Below are positions 8,189 through 19,459 of a DNA stretch of 56,569 nt, one piece after another. A model generated the notes under the pieces. The model had not been told where the DNA came from and searched no databases. It saw nothing but the letters and a program-made list of their open reading frames with translations. A program made the translations under genes and the position numbers. The DNA comes from Micromonospora sp. CB01531 (GTDB lineage Bacteria > Actinomycetota > Actinomycetes > Mycobacteriales > Micromonosporaceae), in the NCBI RefSeq assembly GCF_001905095.1, contig NZ_LWLS01000093.1, positions 1 to 56,569 on the forward strand, given 5' to 3'. The first letter of the stretch is position 1, and each line of letters opens with the position of its first letter.

Positions 8189-8459
8189 GCTCGGCTCCTT
8201 CCTTCGCCGTCCTCGATCCCGACGGCTCCAGGTCGCTGCGCGGCGTCAGACCGGTACATCTGGTCCGGAGCGCCGTCTGGCGGCGCGGAGGCCGCGTCCT
8301 GGCCGCCAGCCGAGCTGGAGTCGTCGTGGGCGTACCCGGGGTGGCCCGGGCGATGCCCCCGGCGGCGGAAAAAGGGGGCCCGCGCCCGGCGGACGGCCGG
8401 GCCGGGCCCGGACGGACCGGTAACATCCGCCTCACTGAACCGGCGGAGAGGACCACCCG

Positions 8460-9173
8460 GTGGGCGCGCGATTCGAAGAACTGGCCTGGCGGGAGACGCC
8501 GATCGGTGAGTTGAGCCTGCGCCGGCGCCGCGAGCCCTCGCTCGACGTCGACGTGTACGAGGTGAAGCTCGACGACGAGTACCTGATGTCCAGCCTGTTC
8601 CCGGTCGCGGAGATCGAACTCGCCCGGCTCGGGTTGGCCACGCTGGCCGGGGACGCCCTGGACGTGGTGGTGGGCGGCCTCGGGCTCGGCTACACCGCGC
8701 GGACCGCGCTGGAGGACCCGCGGGTCCGGTCGCTGCTGGTGGTCGAGGCGATCGAGGACGTGATCGACTGGCACCGGCAGGACCTGCTGCCGTTCGCCGC
8801 CGGGCTGGCCGCCGACCCGCGTACCCGGTTCGTCCGGGCGGACTTCTTCGCGGCGGTGTCCAGCGGGGCCGGCTTCGACCCGGAGTCGCCGGGCCGGCGG
8901 TTCCACGCGGTGCTGCTCGACGTGGACCACTCGCCGCGCCAGGTGCTGCACCCCAGCCACGCCGGCTTCTACACGGTGGACGGGCTGCGCCGGCTCGCCG
9001 CGCTGCTGCACCGCGACGGGGTTTTCGCGCTGTGGTCGAACGACCCGCCCGACCCGGCGTTCCAGCGGGTGCTCACCGCGGTGTTTCCGACCTCGGTGGC
9101 GCACGTCGTCCGTTTCGCCAACCCGCTGCAGCGCCGGGAGTCCGCGAACACCGTGTACGTGGCCCGGCACTGA
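8460..9173 (+). CDS. Spermidine-synthase-like protein
   Basis: 237 residues with a spermidine-synthase/class I methyltransferase fold: glycine motif VVVGGLGLGYTARTAL, VVEAIEDVIDWHR as the acidic strand, and LLDVDHSPRQVL for the aspartate loop. The N-terminus is short. Actinobacterial members of this group are usually annotated as spermidine synthase but catalysis has not been shown for most. GTG start with GGAGAGGA upstream. The ~270-base gap to the divergent dehydrogenase (8189-8459) must hold both promoters; nothing distinctive is seen there. Confidence 0.75.
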   Translation: MGARFEELAWRETPIGELSLRRRREPSLDVDVYEVKLDDEYLMSSLFPVAEIELARLGLATLAGDALDVVVGGLGLGYTARTALEDPRVRSLLVVEAIEDVIDWHRQDLLPFAAGLAADPRTRFVRADFFAAVSSGAGFDPESPGRRFHAVLLDVDHSPRQVLHPSHAGFYTVDGLRRLAALLHRDGVFALWSNDPPDPAFQRVLTAVFPTSVAHVVRFANPLQRRESANTVYVARH

Positions 9174-9187
9174 CCGGTCCCGGTCGT

Positions 9188-9221
9188 GCGGGCGGCGCCC
9201 GGCATGCCGGGCGCCGCCCGC
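9188..9221. terminator. Bidirectional hairpin terminator
   Basis: Perfect 34-base palindrome, each arm being GCGGGCGGCGCCCGGCA or its complement, between two converging genes. A 17-bp GC stem of this kind is a typical actinobacterial terminator without a U-tract and would serve both strands. Confidence 0.8.
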
Positions 9222-9232
9222 GGTGGGAGATC

Positions 9233-9919
9233 TCAGCCGAGCACCAACGCGGGGTTCGCCCGCAGCGTGGCGACCACGGGGGCCGGCGCGGTCCTCGGCG
9301 ACCCGGCGGCGTACGGGGGCTGCGGATCGTACTCGATGCCGAGTTGGAGGGCCTGGGCGACCCCGTCCCCGGCGATCCGGCCGGCCAGGGTGAGCGCCAT
9401 GTCGACGCCGGCCGAGACACCGGCCGCGGTGACGTACTTGCCGTCGACGACCACCCGCTCGGCGGTCGGCTCGGCGCCGAACGCGGGCAGCTGGTCCAGT
9501 GCCAGCCAGTGCGAGGTGGCCCGGCGGCCGGTGAGCAGCCCAGCCGCGGCCAGCAGCAGCGAGCCGGTGCACACCGAGGTGGTCCAGGTGGTGGTGGCGT
9601 CGACCGTGCGGAGCCAGTCGAGCAGCCGGGCGTCGGTCATCCGGGCGATCTGCCCGGGGCCGCCGGGGACCACCAGCACGTCCGGGCGGGTCACCTCGTC
9701 CAGGGTGGCGGCGGCCGCCAGGGCGAGACTGCCCACGTCGGTGGTGACCAGACCGGCCGGCGACGGCTCCAGGTCGGTGCGCGGCGCCGGACGTGCTGAG
9801 CTGGCGTCGTCGGAGGCGACGAAGACGGTACGGGCGCCGGGCAGCCGGCCGAGCACCTCGTACGGGCCGACGGCGTCCAGGGCGGTGAACCGGTCAAAGA
9901 GCAGGATGGCGATCTGCAT
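9233..9919 (-). CDS. DJ-1/PfpI-family protein (isonitrile-hydratase-like)
   Basis: 228 residues of the glutamine-amidotransferase-like fold. The nucleophile elbow Cys lies in TSVCTGSLLLAAAGLL, and the N-terminal IAILLFDRFTALDAVGPYEVL matches the acidic residue region of the family. Close relatives are isonitrile hydratases and GATase1-type regulators, but this protein has no AraC-type DNA-binding domain, so a small-molecule or protein-repair enzyme is more likely. Ends at the shared terminator; it follows the Cu-ATPase gene on the same strand with a 30-base gap and could be cotranscribed with it. Confidence 0.8.
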   Translation of the reverse strand: MQIAILLFDRFTALDAVGPYEVLGRLPGARTVFVASDDASSARPAPRTDLEPSPAGLVTTDVGSLALAAAATLDEVTRPDVLVVPGGPGQIARMTDARLLDWLRTVDATTTWTTSVCTGSLLLAAAGLLTGRRATSHWLALDQLPAFGAEPTAERVVVDGKYVTAAGVSAGVDMALTLAGRIAGDGVAQALQLGIEYDPQPPYAAGSPRTAPAPVVATLRANPALVLG

Positions 9920-9949
9920 GGGAGGTTTCCTTTCGGGCGGGACGGACGG

Positions 9950-13189
<3,240 letters not shown>

Positions 13190-13277
13190 CGCACTGCTCC
13201 TCTCGTACCGGGCGTCGCAGGCGCCCTGGCTGGTTGCCGCCCGTCGTGCGGTCGGTGTCGCCACGCTCCCGGCCGCC

Positions 13278-13297
13278 GCTGTCCGCCCGCTGTCCGC
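13278..13297. promoter_or_regulatory. 11-bp-spaced direct repeat, candidate SARP-type operator
   Basis: GCTGTCCGC occurs at 13278-13286 and again at 13289-13297, exactly 11 bases apart, with an inverted copy GCGGACAGC at 13333-13341, in the divergent region between the Cu-ATPase and the HMA chaperone. SARP regulators bind direct repeats at one-helical-turn spacing. A similar pair occurs at 18404-18420. Binding by the regulator at 14999 is inference. Confidence 0.4.
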
Positions 13298-13407
13298 GAC
13301 CCGTCGGCCGGTCCAGGCGTACGCGACAGGGCGCGGACAGCGCCCACCGGCACGGTTCGAGCTGCCGGGCCGCCACGGGGCGGCCCACCGAACGAAGGAG
13401 CGAACCC

Positions 13408-13605
13408 GTGCACCAGCTCGTGCTCTCCGTGCCGAAGATCAGCTGCGGCCGCTGCGTCGAGGCCATCCGGGAGGAGGCCGGCCTGGTCGCCGGCGTCCAC
13501 GCCGTGGCGGTCGACCTGGCCACCCGCACCGTCCGGGTCGACGGCGACGCCGACCGGGCCGCCGTGGTGGCCGCCATCGGCGAAGCCGGCCACCAGGTCG
13601 CCTGA
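13408..13605 (+). CDS. HMA-domain copper chaperone (CopZ-like)
   Basis: 65 residues, a single heavy-metal-associated ferredoxin-like domain with metal loop ISCGRC in place of the usual MxCxxC (Met replaced by Ile, Cys pair intact). It would bind Cu(I) in the cytosol and hand it to the P-type ATPase encoded divergently. GTG start with GAAGGAG 7 bases before it. It is followed after 19 bases by the flavoprotein gene, probably in one transcript. Confidence 0.85.
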   Translation: MHQLVLSVPKISCGRCVEAIREEAGLVAGVHAVAVDLATRTVRVDGDADRAAVVAAIGEAGHQVA

Positions 13606-13624
13606 CCGCAGGGGAGACGGACCG

Positions 13625-14704
13625 ATGGACCTGGACACCGTGATCGTCGGCGGCGGGCAGGCCGGGCTGGCGCTCGGCCACCACCTGCGCCGCGCCGGCG
13701 TGCCCTTCGCGATCCTCGACGCGCACGCCCGGGTGGGCGACGCCTGGCGGCAGCGCTGGGACTCGCTGACCCTGTTCACCCCGCGCCGGTTCTCCGCCCT
13801 GCCGGGCCTGCCGTTCCCCGGCGACCCGGACGGGCACCCCGGCAAGGACGAGGTCGCCGACTACCTCGCCGGCTACGCCGCGCAGTTCGACCTGCCGGTC
13901 CGGCTCGGCTGCCGGGTCACCTCGGTCCGCCCCGGTACGGCGGGCGGCTTCACCGTCGACAGGTCGACCGGGACCCTGCACGCCCAGCGCGTGGTGGTCG
14001 CCGCCGGGGCGTTCCACACGCCCTGGGTGCCGGAGGTGGCCGGCCGGCTCGCGGCCGGCGTCACCCAGCTGCACAGCAGCGCGTACCGCAACCCGGCGCA
14101 GCTGCCCGGCCAGGTCGTGGCGGTGGTGGGCGGCGGGAACACCGGGGTGCAGATCGCCGCCGAGCTCGCCGACCACGGCCGGCGGGTGGTGCTCGCCGCA
14201 CCGGCCATCGGCCCGGTGCTGCCGCAGCGCTGGCTCGGCCGGGACATCTTCTGGTGGTTCTCCCGGCTGGGCACCATGCGGCTGAGCGCCGAGAGCCGGC
14301 TCGGCGGGCGGATCGCGGCCCAGAACCCGATCATCGGCACCGACGTGGCCGGGCTGCTGCGGCGGGTCGACCGGGTCGACCGGGTGGTGGACGCCGAGGG
14401 AGACAGCCTGCTGCTGGCCGACGGCGGGCGCCGGCGGGTGGACGCCGTGGTCTGGGCCACCGGCTTCCGCCCCCGCTACCCGTGGCTGGCGGTGCCGGTG
14501 ACCGACCCGTCCGGCGCTCCCGTACAGCGGCAGGGCGTGACCGACTGGCCGGGCCTGTACTTCCTCGGCCTGCCCTGGCAACGCGCCCGCGGCTCGGCCG
14601 TGCTCGGCTGGGTGGGCCGGGACGCCGAGGTGCTGGCCGCCCGGCTGGTGGCGGACCGGCGGCTGGCGACGGCGCCCCGACCGGCGCCGGCCGTCCCGGC
14701 CTGA
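13625..14704 (+). CDS. FAD/NAD(P)-dependent oxidoreductase (flavin monooxygenase-like)
   Basis: 359 residues. FAD-binding GGGQAGLALG at the N-terminus, a second Rossmann motif GGGNTGVQIAAELA near residue 175, and the C-terminal ATGFRPRYPWL that is characteristic of CzcO/FMO-like flavoproteins. CzcO-type proteins are often found next to cation transporters, and this one follows a copper chaperone. Substrate unknown. GGGGAGA precedes the ATG. It is shorter than true Baeyer-Villiger monooxygenases and lacks their FxGxxxHxxxW-like signature in full. Confidence 0.82.
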   Translation: MDLDTVIVGGGQAGLALGHHLRRAGVPFAILDAHARVGDAWRQRWDSLTLFTPRRFSALPGLPFPGDPDGHPGKDEVADYLAGYAAQFDLPVRLGCRVTSVRPGTAGGFTVDRSTGTLHAQRVVVAAGAFHTPWVPEVAGRLAAGVTQLHSSAYRNPAQLPGQVVAVVGGGNTGVQIAAELADHGRRVVLAAPAIGPVLPQRWLGRDIFWWFSRLGTMRLSAESRLGGRIAAQNPIIGTDVAGLLRRVDRVDRVVDAEGDSLLLADGGRRRVDAVVWATGFRPRYPWLAVPVTDPSGAPVQRQGVTDWPGLYFLGLPWQRARGSAVLGWVGRDAEVLAARLVADRRLATAPRPAPAVPA

Positions 14705-14761
14705 CCGCGCAACAGCCCCGACCGTCCCGCCTCACCGCGCCGCAACCGGCTGTCCCGGGCC

Positions 14762-14797
14762 GACCGGCCGGCCAGCCGGCCGGCCAGCCGGCCGGGC
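14762..14797. repeat. Short GC tandem repeat
   Basis: Two and a half copies of the 12-base unit GGCCAGCCGGCC in the 294-base non-coding stretch before the SARP-type gene. The unit is itself palindromic and may fold, possibly acting as terminator of the preceding flavoprotein gene. Nothing else is seen in 14705-14998. Confidence 0.5.
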
Positions 14798-14998
14798 CAA
14801 CCCGACTGGCTTCCGGCCGTCCGGCCGGGTCGGCAGGCGGCTCCCCCACCCGGCGAGCACGCCCGGCGGGAGGCAGCGCACCGCCTTTCGGACGATCGGC
14901 CGAGGGCCGGCCGGGACGTAGCATGGGGCCCGCCCGGGGCAGCCACCCGGCGATCGGGGCGGGCCCCAGGGCCGACGCCCGCAGCGGACGGGAGTGCG

Positions 14999-17900
14999 AT
15001 GAGCGGGGACAGCGGGCCCACGGTGAGCTTCGGGGTGCTCGGCACCGTGGAGCTCCGGGTGGCCGGCCACCCCGCCACGCCGCTCGCCCCGGCGGTCCGG
15101 GCCCTGCTGGCCCGGCTGGTGCTCGCCGCGGGTCGGGTGGTCTCCGCCGACGCGCTGGCCGACGCGCTCTGGGGAGACCAGCTCCCGGCCGACGCCACGA
15201 ACGCGCTGCATCTGCGGGTGTCCAAGCTGCGCCGGGCCCTGGTCGCTGCCGGGGCGGGCGGGGACCTGCTGGTCACCCGCGCCCCCGGCTATCAGCTCGC
15301 CGTCGCCCCCGACGCGGTCGACGCGTACCGCTTCGAACGGCTGCTGGAGCGGGCCCGCACCGCGACCACCGGCGACGGACCCGCCGCCGCCCTGGCCTGC
15401 TACGACGAGGCGCTGGGGCTGTGGCGCGGGGCGGCCCTGGCCGACGTCGGCGACGCCGACTGGGCGCTGGCCGAGACCGCCCGCCTGGCCGAACTGCGCC
15501 TCGGCGCGGTGGAGGACCGGCTGGAACTGCTGCTGGCGGCCGGGCGGCAGGCCGAGGCGGTCGCCGACCTGGAACGCCTGGTCATCGCCCACCCGCTGCG
15601 CGAGCGGCTGCACCGGCTGCTGATGCTGGCGCTCTACCGGGGCGGGCGGCAGGCGGAGGCGATCACCACGTACCACGCGCTGCGGCACCGCCTCGCCGAC
15701 GAGCTGGGCATCGACCCGGCGCCCGAACTGCAGGCCCTCGCCGGGGCGATCCTGCGGCAGCAGGTGCCCGCCCCGGCCCCGGCGGCCGCGCCGCCCCTCG
15801 CCCCTACGACTGACCCGGCCGCCACACCCCAGGCCGCGGCCACGCCCGCCACGCCGCAGACCACGGCCCCGGCCGCGCGGATCCCCGCCCCCCGCGCAGC
15901 CGACCTGCCCCGCCGGCTCTCCTCGGTCATCGGTCGCCAGGACGACGTGCAGCGCGTGCAGGACCGGCTGCGCGAGGCGCGGGTGGTGACCCTGACCGGC
16001 CCGGGCGGCGTCGGCAAGACCACCCTGGCGCTGGAGGCGGCACGCCACGTCGACGCCAGCCTGGCCGACCGGCTGCACCTGGTCCGCCTGTCCGCCGTGT
16101 CCAGCGGGACCGATCTTCCCGAGGCGGTCGCCGGCCAGCTCGGCGTGGCCGCCGGCGGTCCGGGACCGGCCGCCACCGCGGCGCTCGTCGCCTGGCTCGG
16201 CGCCGACCGGGCGCTGCTGGTCGTCGACAACTGCGAGCACGTCATCGACGAGGTGGCCGAGCTGGTCGAGCACCTGGTCGCCGCCTGCCCGGCGCTGACC
16301 GTGCTGACCACCAGCCGGGAGGCACTGGCCGTACCCGGGGAGACCCAGCTCGCGGTGGCGCCGCTGGGCGTACCGGACGGGCCGGCCGATCTCGCGCGAC
16401 TCGGCGACAGCCCCGCCGTGGCCCTGTTCGTCGACCGGGCGCGGGCGGTCCGCCCCGGCTTCGTCCTCGACGAGGCGACCGCGCCGGTGATCGCGGACAT
16501 CTGCCGCCAGCTCGACGGCATGCCGCTGGCCATCGAGCTGGCCGCCGCGCGGGTGAAGGCGCTGCCGCCGGCGGAAATCGCGGCCCGGCTGCACGACCGC
16601 TTCGCGCTGCTCACGGCGGGGGCGCGGACCAGCGAGGCCCGGCACCGGACCCTGCGGGCCACCCTCGACTGGAGCCACGACCTGCTGACCGAGGCCGAGC
16701 GGCGGCTGCTGCGCCGGCTGGCGGTGTTCCGGGGCGGCTGGGACCTGACCGCCGCCGAGCGGGTCTGCGCGTTCGACGGACTGGCCGCCGACGAGGTGCT
16801 CGACCTGCTCTTCCGGCTGGTCGACCGCTCCCTCGTGGTGCCGGACCCGGCCACCGGGCGGTTCCGGCTGCTGGTCACCATCCGGGAGTACGCCGCCGCC
16901 CGGCTCGCCGAGGCGGGCGAGACCGCGGCGGCCCGCGACCGGCACCTCACCCACTTCACCGAGCTGGCCGAACGGTACGGGCCGCACGCCCGGACCAACG
17001 CCGACGCCTGGGCGCGCCTGACCGAGGAGCACGACAACTTCCGGGCCGCGGTCGACCGCTGCCTCGACCGGTCGGACGGGGTCGACGCCGGCCTGCGGCT
17101 GGCCGACGCGCTTTTCCTGTTCTGGAACTACGGACCCCGGTACGAGGGGATCCGCGCCCTGACCGCGCTGCTGGCCGCCGGCGGGGCCGCCCCGGCCGCC
17201 CGGGCCACCGCCCTGCAGCGGATCGGCCTGCTGGGCGTCTACTACCCCACGGCACAGACCCGGGCCGCCGCGCGGGCGAGCCTGGCGGAGTTCGAGCAGC
17301 TGGGCGACCAGGTCAACACGGCGGTCTCCCGGCTCGTGGTGGCCTGGGAGGGCCAGTACGACGGCGACCCGGACGAATACCGGGCGATGGTCGCGCAGGC
17401 CCGCGGCGAGCGGGGCGACACCGACGACCCCTGGTGGCACGGGACGGTCTGCTACGTCGAGGCCCTGCTGGACCTGCGCACGGGCAACTTCGCGCGGTCC
17501 GCCGAGCAGTGGCGGCGCACCCTCGACCTCACCCGGCAGGCCGGGGACCGCCTGCTGCCCGCCGGGATCCTGGCGCACCTCGGCATTGCGCTGCGCGAGG
17601 CCGGCCGGCCCGACGAGGCGATCGCCGTGCTCGAGGAGGCGGCGACGGAGGCCCGGGTCAACCCGTCCCCGCACGCGCTGGCCTTCACCCTCGTGCAGTT
17701 GGCGCACACCCGGCTGGATCGCCGCGAGGTTGCGGGAGTGCCGGCGATGCTCGCCGAGGCGGCCGACACCGCCCGCCGCAGCGGCAACCCGCGCTGCCAG
17801 GCCTGGGCGGCCTGGGGTCGGGCCCGAATTGCGTACGCCGACGGCGACGCGGCCACCGCGGCGGACGAGTGCCGCCGGGCCGTGGAGCTGCTCGAGGAGC

Positions 17901-18028
17901 GGGAGTTCCCGTGGGCCCGGCTCCGGCTCTGGTCGTTGACCGCCGAGGCGGCGTCCGCCAGCGGGCGGGGGCAGGAGGCCGACACGGCCCGGCGGGCGGC
18001 GGCGGCCCTGGCGCCGGCGGCCCGCTGA
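14999..18028 (+). CDS. SARP/AfsR-type transcriptional regulator (winged helix-BTAD-NB-ARC-TPR)
   Basis: 1009 residues. N-terminal OmpR-like winged helix (~8-100; SADALADALWG, LHLRVSKLRRAL), bacterial transcriptional activator domain (~105-255; YDEALGLWRGAALAD), an Ala/Pro linker, an NB-ARC ATPase with P-loop GPGGVGKTT near residue 334 and LLVVDNCEHV as Walker B, then a long TPR-like alpha-helical C-terminus. Such proteins activate antibiotic, stress or metal genes in actinobacteria. Here neighbours are HMA proteins and an ABC exporter, and 11-bp direct repeats of CTGTCC occur near both. The regulated genes are not proven. GGACGGGAG precedes the ATG. Confidence 0.88.
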   Translation: MSGDSGPTVSFGVLGTVELRVAGHPATPLAPAVRALLARLVLAAGRVVSADALADALWGDQLPADATNALHLRVSKLRRALVAAGAGGDLLVTRAPGYQLAVAPDAVDAYRFERLLERARTATTGDGPAAALACYDEALGLWRGAALADVGDADWALAETARLAELRLGAVEDRLELLLAAGRQAEAVADLERLVIAHPLRERLHRLLMLALYRGGRQAEAITTYHALRHRLADELGIDPAPELQALAGAILRQQVPAPAPAAAPPLAPTTDPAATPQAAATPATPQTTAPAARIPAPRAADLPRRLSSVIGRQDDVQRVQDRLREARVVTLTGPGGVGKTTLALEAARHVDASLADRLHLVRLSAVSSGTDLPEAVAGQLGVAAGGPGPAATAALVAWLGADRALLVVDNCEHVIDEVAELVEHLVAACPALTVLTTSREALAVPGETQLAVAPLGVPDGPADLARLGDSPAVALFVDRARAVRPGFVLDEATAPVIADICRQLDGMPLAIELAAARVKALPPAEIAARLHDRFALLTAGARTSEARHRTLRATLDWSHDLLTEAERRLLRRLAVFRGGWDLTAAERVCAFDGLAADEVLDLLFRLVDRSLVVPDPATGRFRLLVTIREYAAARLAEAGETAAARDRHLTHFTELAERYGPHARTNADAWARLTEEHDNFRAAVDRCLDRSDGVDAGLRLADALFLFWNYGPRYEGIRALTALLAAGGAAPAARATALQRIGLLGVYYPTAQTRAAARASLAEFEQLGDQVNTAVSRLVVAWEGQYDGDPDEYRAMVAQARGERGDTDDPWWHGTVCYVEALLDLRTGNFARSAEQWRRTLDLTRQAGDRLLPAGILAHLGIALREAGRPDEAIAVLEEAATEARVNPSPHALAFTLVQLAHTRLDRREVAGVPAMLAEAADTARRSGNPRCQAWAAWGRARIAYADGDAATAADECRRAVELLEEREFPWARLRLWSLTAEAASASGRGQEADTARRAAAALAPAAR

Positions 18029-18111
18029 CCGAGGCGCCGCCCTGGTGGCGGGCCGTTGCGCACGGACGCCGGCTCGGGCGGTGACGGGGCGCTGACCACG
18101 CCGGCGGGCCG

Positions 18112-18369
18112 CTAGCCGGGACGGCGGCACTGCGGGCCGGCGGGGCAGACCGCCAGGCCGGCCCGCTGCAGGGCGGTCGGATCGACCTCGCCGCCCACGC
18201 GCAGCAGGCCGGCGTCACCGTCGAACTCCAGCGACACCACGCCGGGCAGGTCACTCACCCGCCGGCTGACCGCCCGTACGCAGCGCCGGCAGATCCCCGA
18301 CGGCAGGGCCACCGTCACCACCCGCGTCGGGTCCGCGGCGGACGTCGCCGGGTCGTTCCATTCCACCAT
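18112..18369 (-). CDS. HMA-like metal-binding protein
   Basis: 85 residues from the ATG at 18369; a longer frame starts at 18411. The core resembles an HMA domain with the metal loop GICRRC followed by VRAVSRRVSDLPGVVSLEFD, and the C-terminus adds two more cysteines (AVCPAGPQC). The Cys pair matches CxxC, but Met is replaced. It may be a second copper or other metal chaperone, diverging from the ABC operon; the extra C-terminal cysteines are unusual. Confidence 0.65.
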   Translation of the reverse strand: MVEWNDPATSAADPTRVVTVALPSGICRRCVRAVSRRVSDLPGVVSLEFDGDAGLLRVGGEVDPTALQRAGLAVCPAGPQCRRPG

Positions 18370-18403
18370 GCCCGCCAGCCTGGCCGTGGCCGCTGGCGGC
18401 GAC

Positions 18404-18420
18404 CTGTCCATCCGCTGTCC
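18404..18420. promoter_or_regulatory. CTGTCC direct repeat, candidate SARP-type operator
   Basis: CTGTCC at 18404-18409 and 18415-18420, 11 bases apart, in the divergent region between the HMA-like gene and the ABC operon. The spacing and core match the pair near 13280. Confidence 0.4.
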
Positions 18421-18509
18421 GCCCCGGCGGAATCGACAGCCAGCATCCGGACAGCGCGGCCGGCAAATCTCCTCCTGTCACCAATGCCGCACCTGACCGA
18501 GGAGTCGCC

Positions 18510-18641
18510 ATGAACCACCTGCTCGCCGCCGACCTGATCGAGCTGGAGCGCGCCGAGCTGGTCCGCCGGCTGCGCCGCGACCGGCACGTCGCCACCGTCC
18601 GCGCCATACGCACCGAGGCGCGCCGCCGGGCCGCCCGCTGA
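18510..18641 (+). CDS. Small basic hypothetical protein, first ORF of ABC operon
   Basis: 43 residues, rich in Arg, Leu and Glu, starting MNHLLAADLIELERAELV and predicted to form one long amphipathic helix. Strong ribosome binding site GAGGAG 5 bases before the ATG and third-position GC typical of coding sequence. It lies 31 bases ahead of the ABC ATPase gene in the same direction. Family not recognised; it could be a small regulator or a translational leader. Confidence 0.6.
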   Translation: MNHLLAADLIELERAELVRRLRRDRHVATVRAIRTEARRRAAR

Positions 18642-18672
18642 ACCACCCACCCCCACGAACAGGAGATCCACC

Positions 18673-19458
18673 ATGACCACGAGCACTGTGCTGTCACCCC
18701 GCCCCACCTCGACCGCCGTCGCCGTGCAGGCCCGGCACGTCGTACGCACCTACGGCCGCGGCGCCGCCGCCGTCCGCGCCCTCGACGGCGCCACCGTGTC
18801 CATCCCGGCCGCCCGGTTCACCGCGATCATGGGCCCATCCGGGTCCGGCAAGTCCACGCTCATGCACGCGCTGGCCGGCCTGGACACCATCGACGCCGGG
18901 CAGATCCTGCTCGGCGGGACGGACCTCGGCCTGCTCAGCGAACGGCAGCGCACCCTGCTGCGCCGGGACCGGGTCGGCTTCGTCTTCCAGTCCTTCAACC
19001 TGGTGCCGACCCTGACCGCACGGGAGAACATCCTCCTGCCGCTCACCCTGGCCGGCCGCCGGCCCGACCCGGAGCGCCTGGCCCACCTGGTCGCCACGCT
19101 CGGTCTGACCGACCGGCTACGACACCGGCCCGGGGAACTGTCCGGCGGGCAGCAGCAGCGGGTCGCGGTCGCCCGCGCGCTGATCACCCGTCCCGAGATC
19201 GTGTTCGCCGACGAGCCGACCGGCAACCTGGACTCGTCGGCGGCCGAGGCGCTGCTCGGCTTCCTGCGGCAGGCCGTCGACGACCTCGGGCAAAGCATCG
19301 TGATGGTCACCCACGACCCGCACGCCGCCGCGTACGCCGACCGGGTGGTGTTCCTCGCCGACGGCCGCATCGACGGCGAACTCGACGCACCGACCGTGCC
19401 GGCCATCCTGTCCCGCATGGCGCGCCTGGCCGCGCCCGCCACCACGGGAGCGAACTGA
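18673..19458 (+). CDS. ABC transporter ATP-binding protein (MacB/LolD type)
   Basis: 261 residues. Walker A GPSGSGKST, Q-loop FQSFNLVP, signature LSGGQQQRVAVARAL, Walker B IVFADEPTGNLDS and switch VTHDP are all present. The type with ~260 residues and PTGNLDS pairs with FtsX-like permeases and is mechanotransmitting rather than a classical importer. AGGAGATCCACC precedes the ATG. One base separates it from the permease gene. Confidence 0.93.
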   Translation: MTTSTVLSPRPTSTAVAVQARHVVRTYGRGAAAVRALDGATVSIPAARFTAIMGPSGSGKSTLMHALAGLDTIDAGQILLGGTDLGLLSERQRTLLRRDRVGFVFQSFNLVPTLTARENILLPLTLAGRRPDPERLAHLVATLGLTDRLRHRPGELSGGQQQRVAVARALITRPEIVFADEPTGNLDSSAAEALLGFLRQAVDDLGQSIVMVTHDPHAAAYADRVVFLADGRIDGELDAPTVPAILSRMARLAAPATTGAN

Positions 19459-19459
19459 C

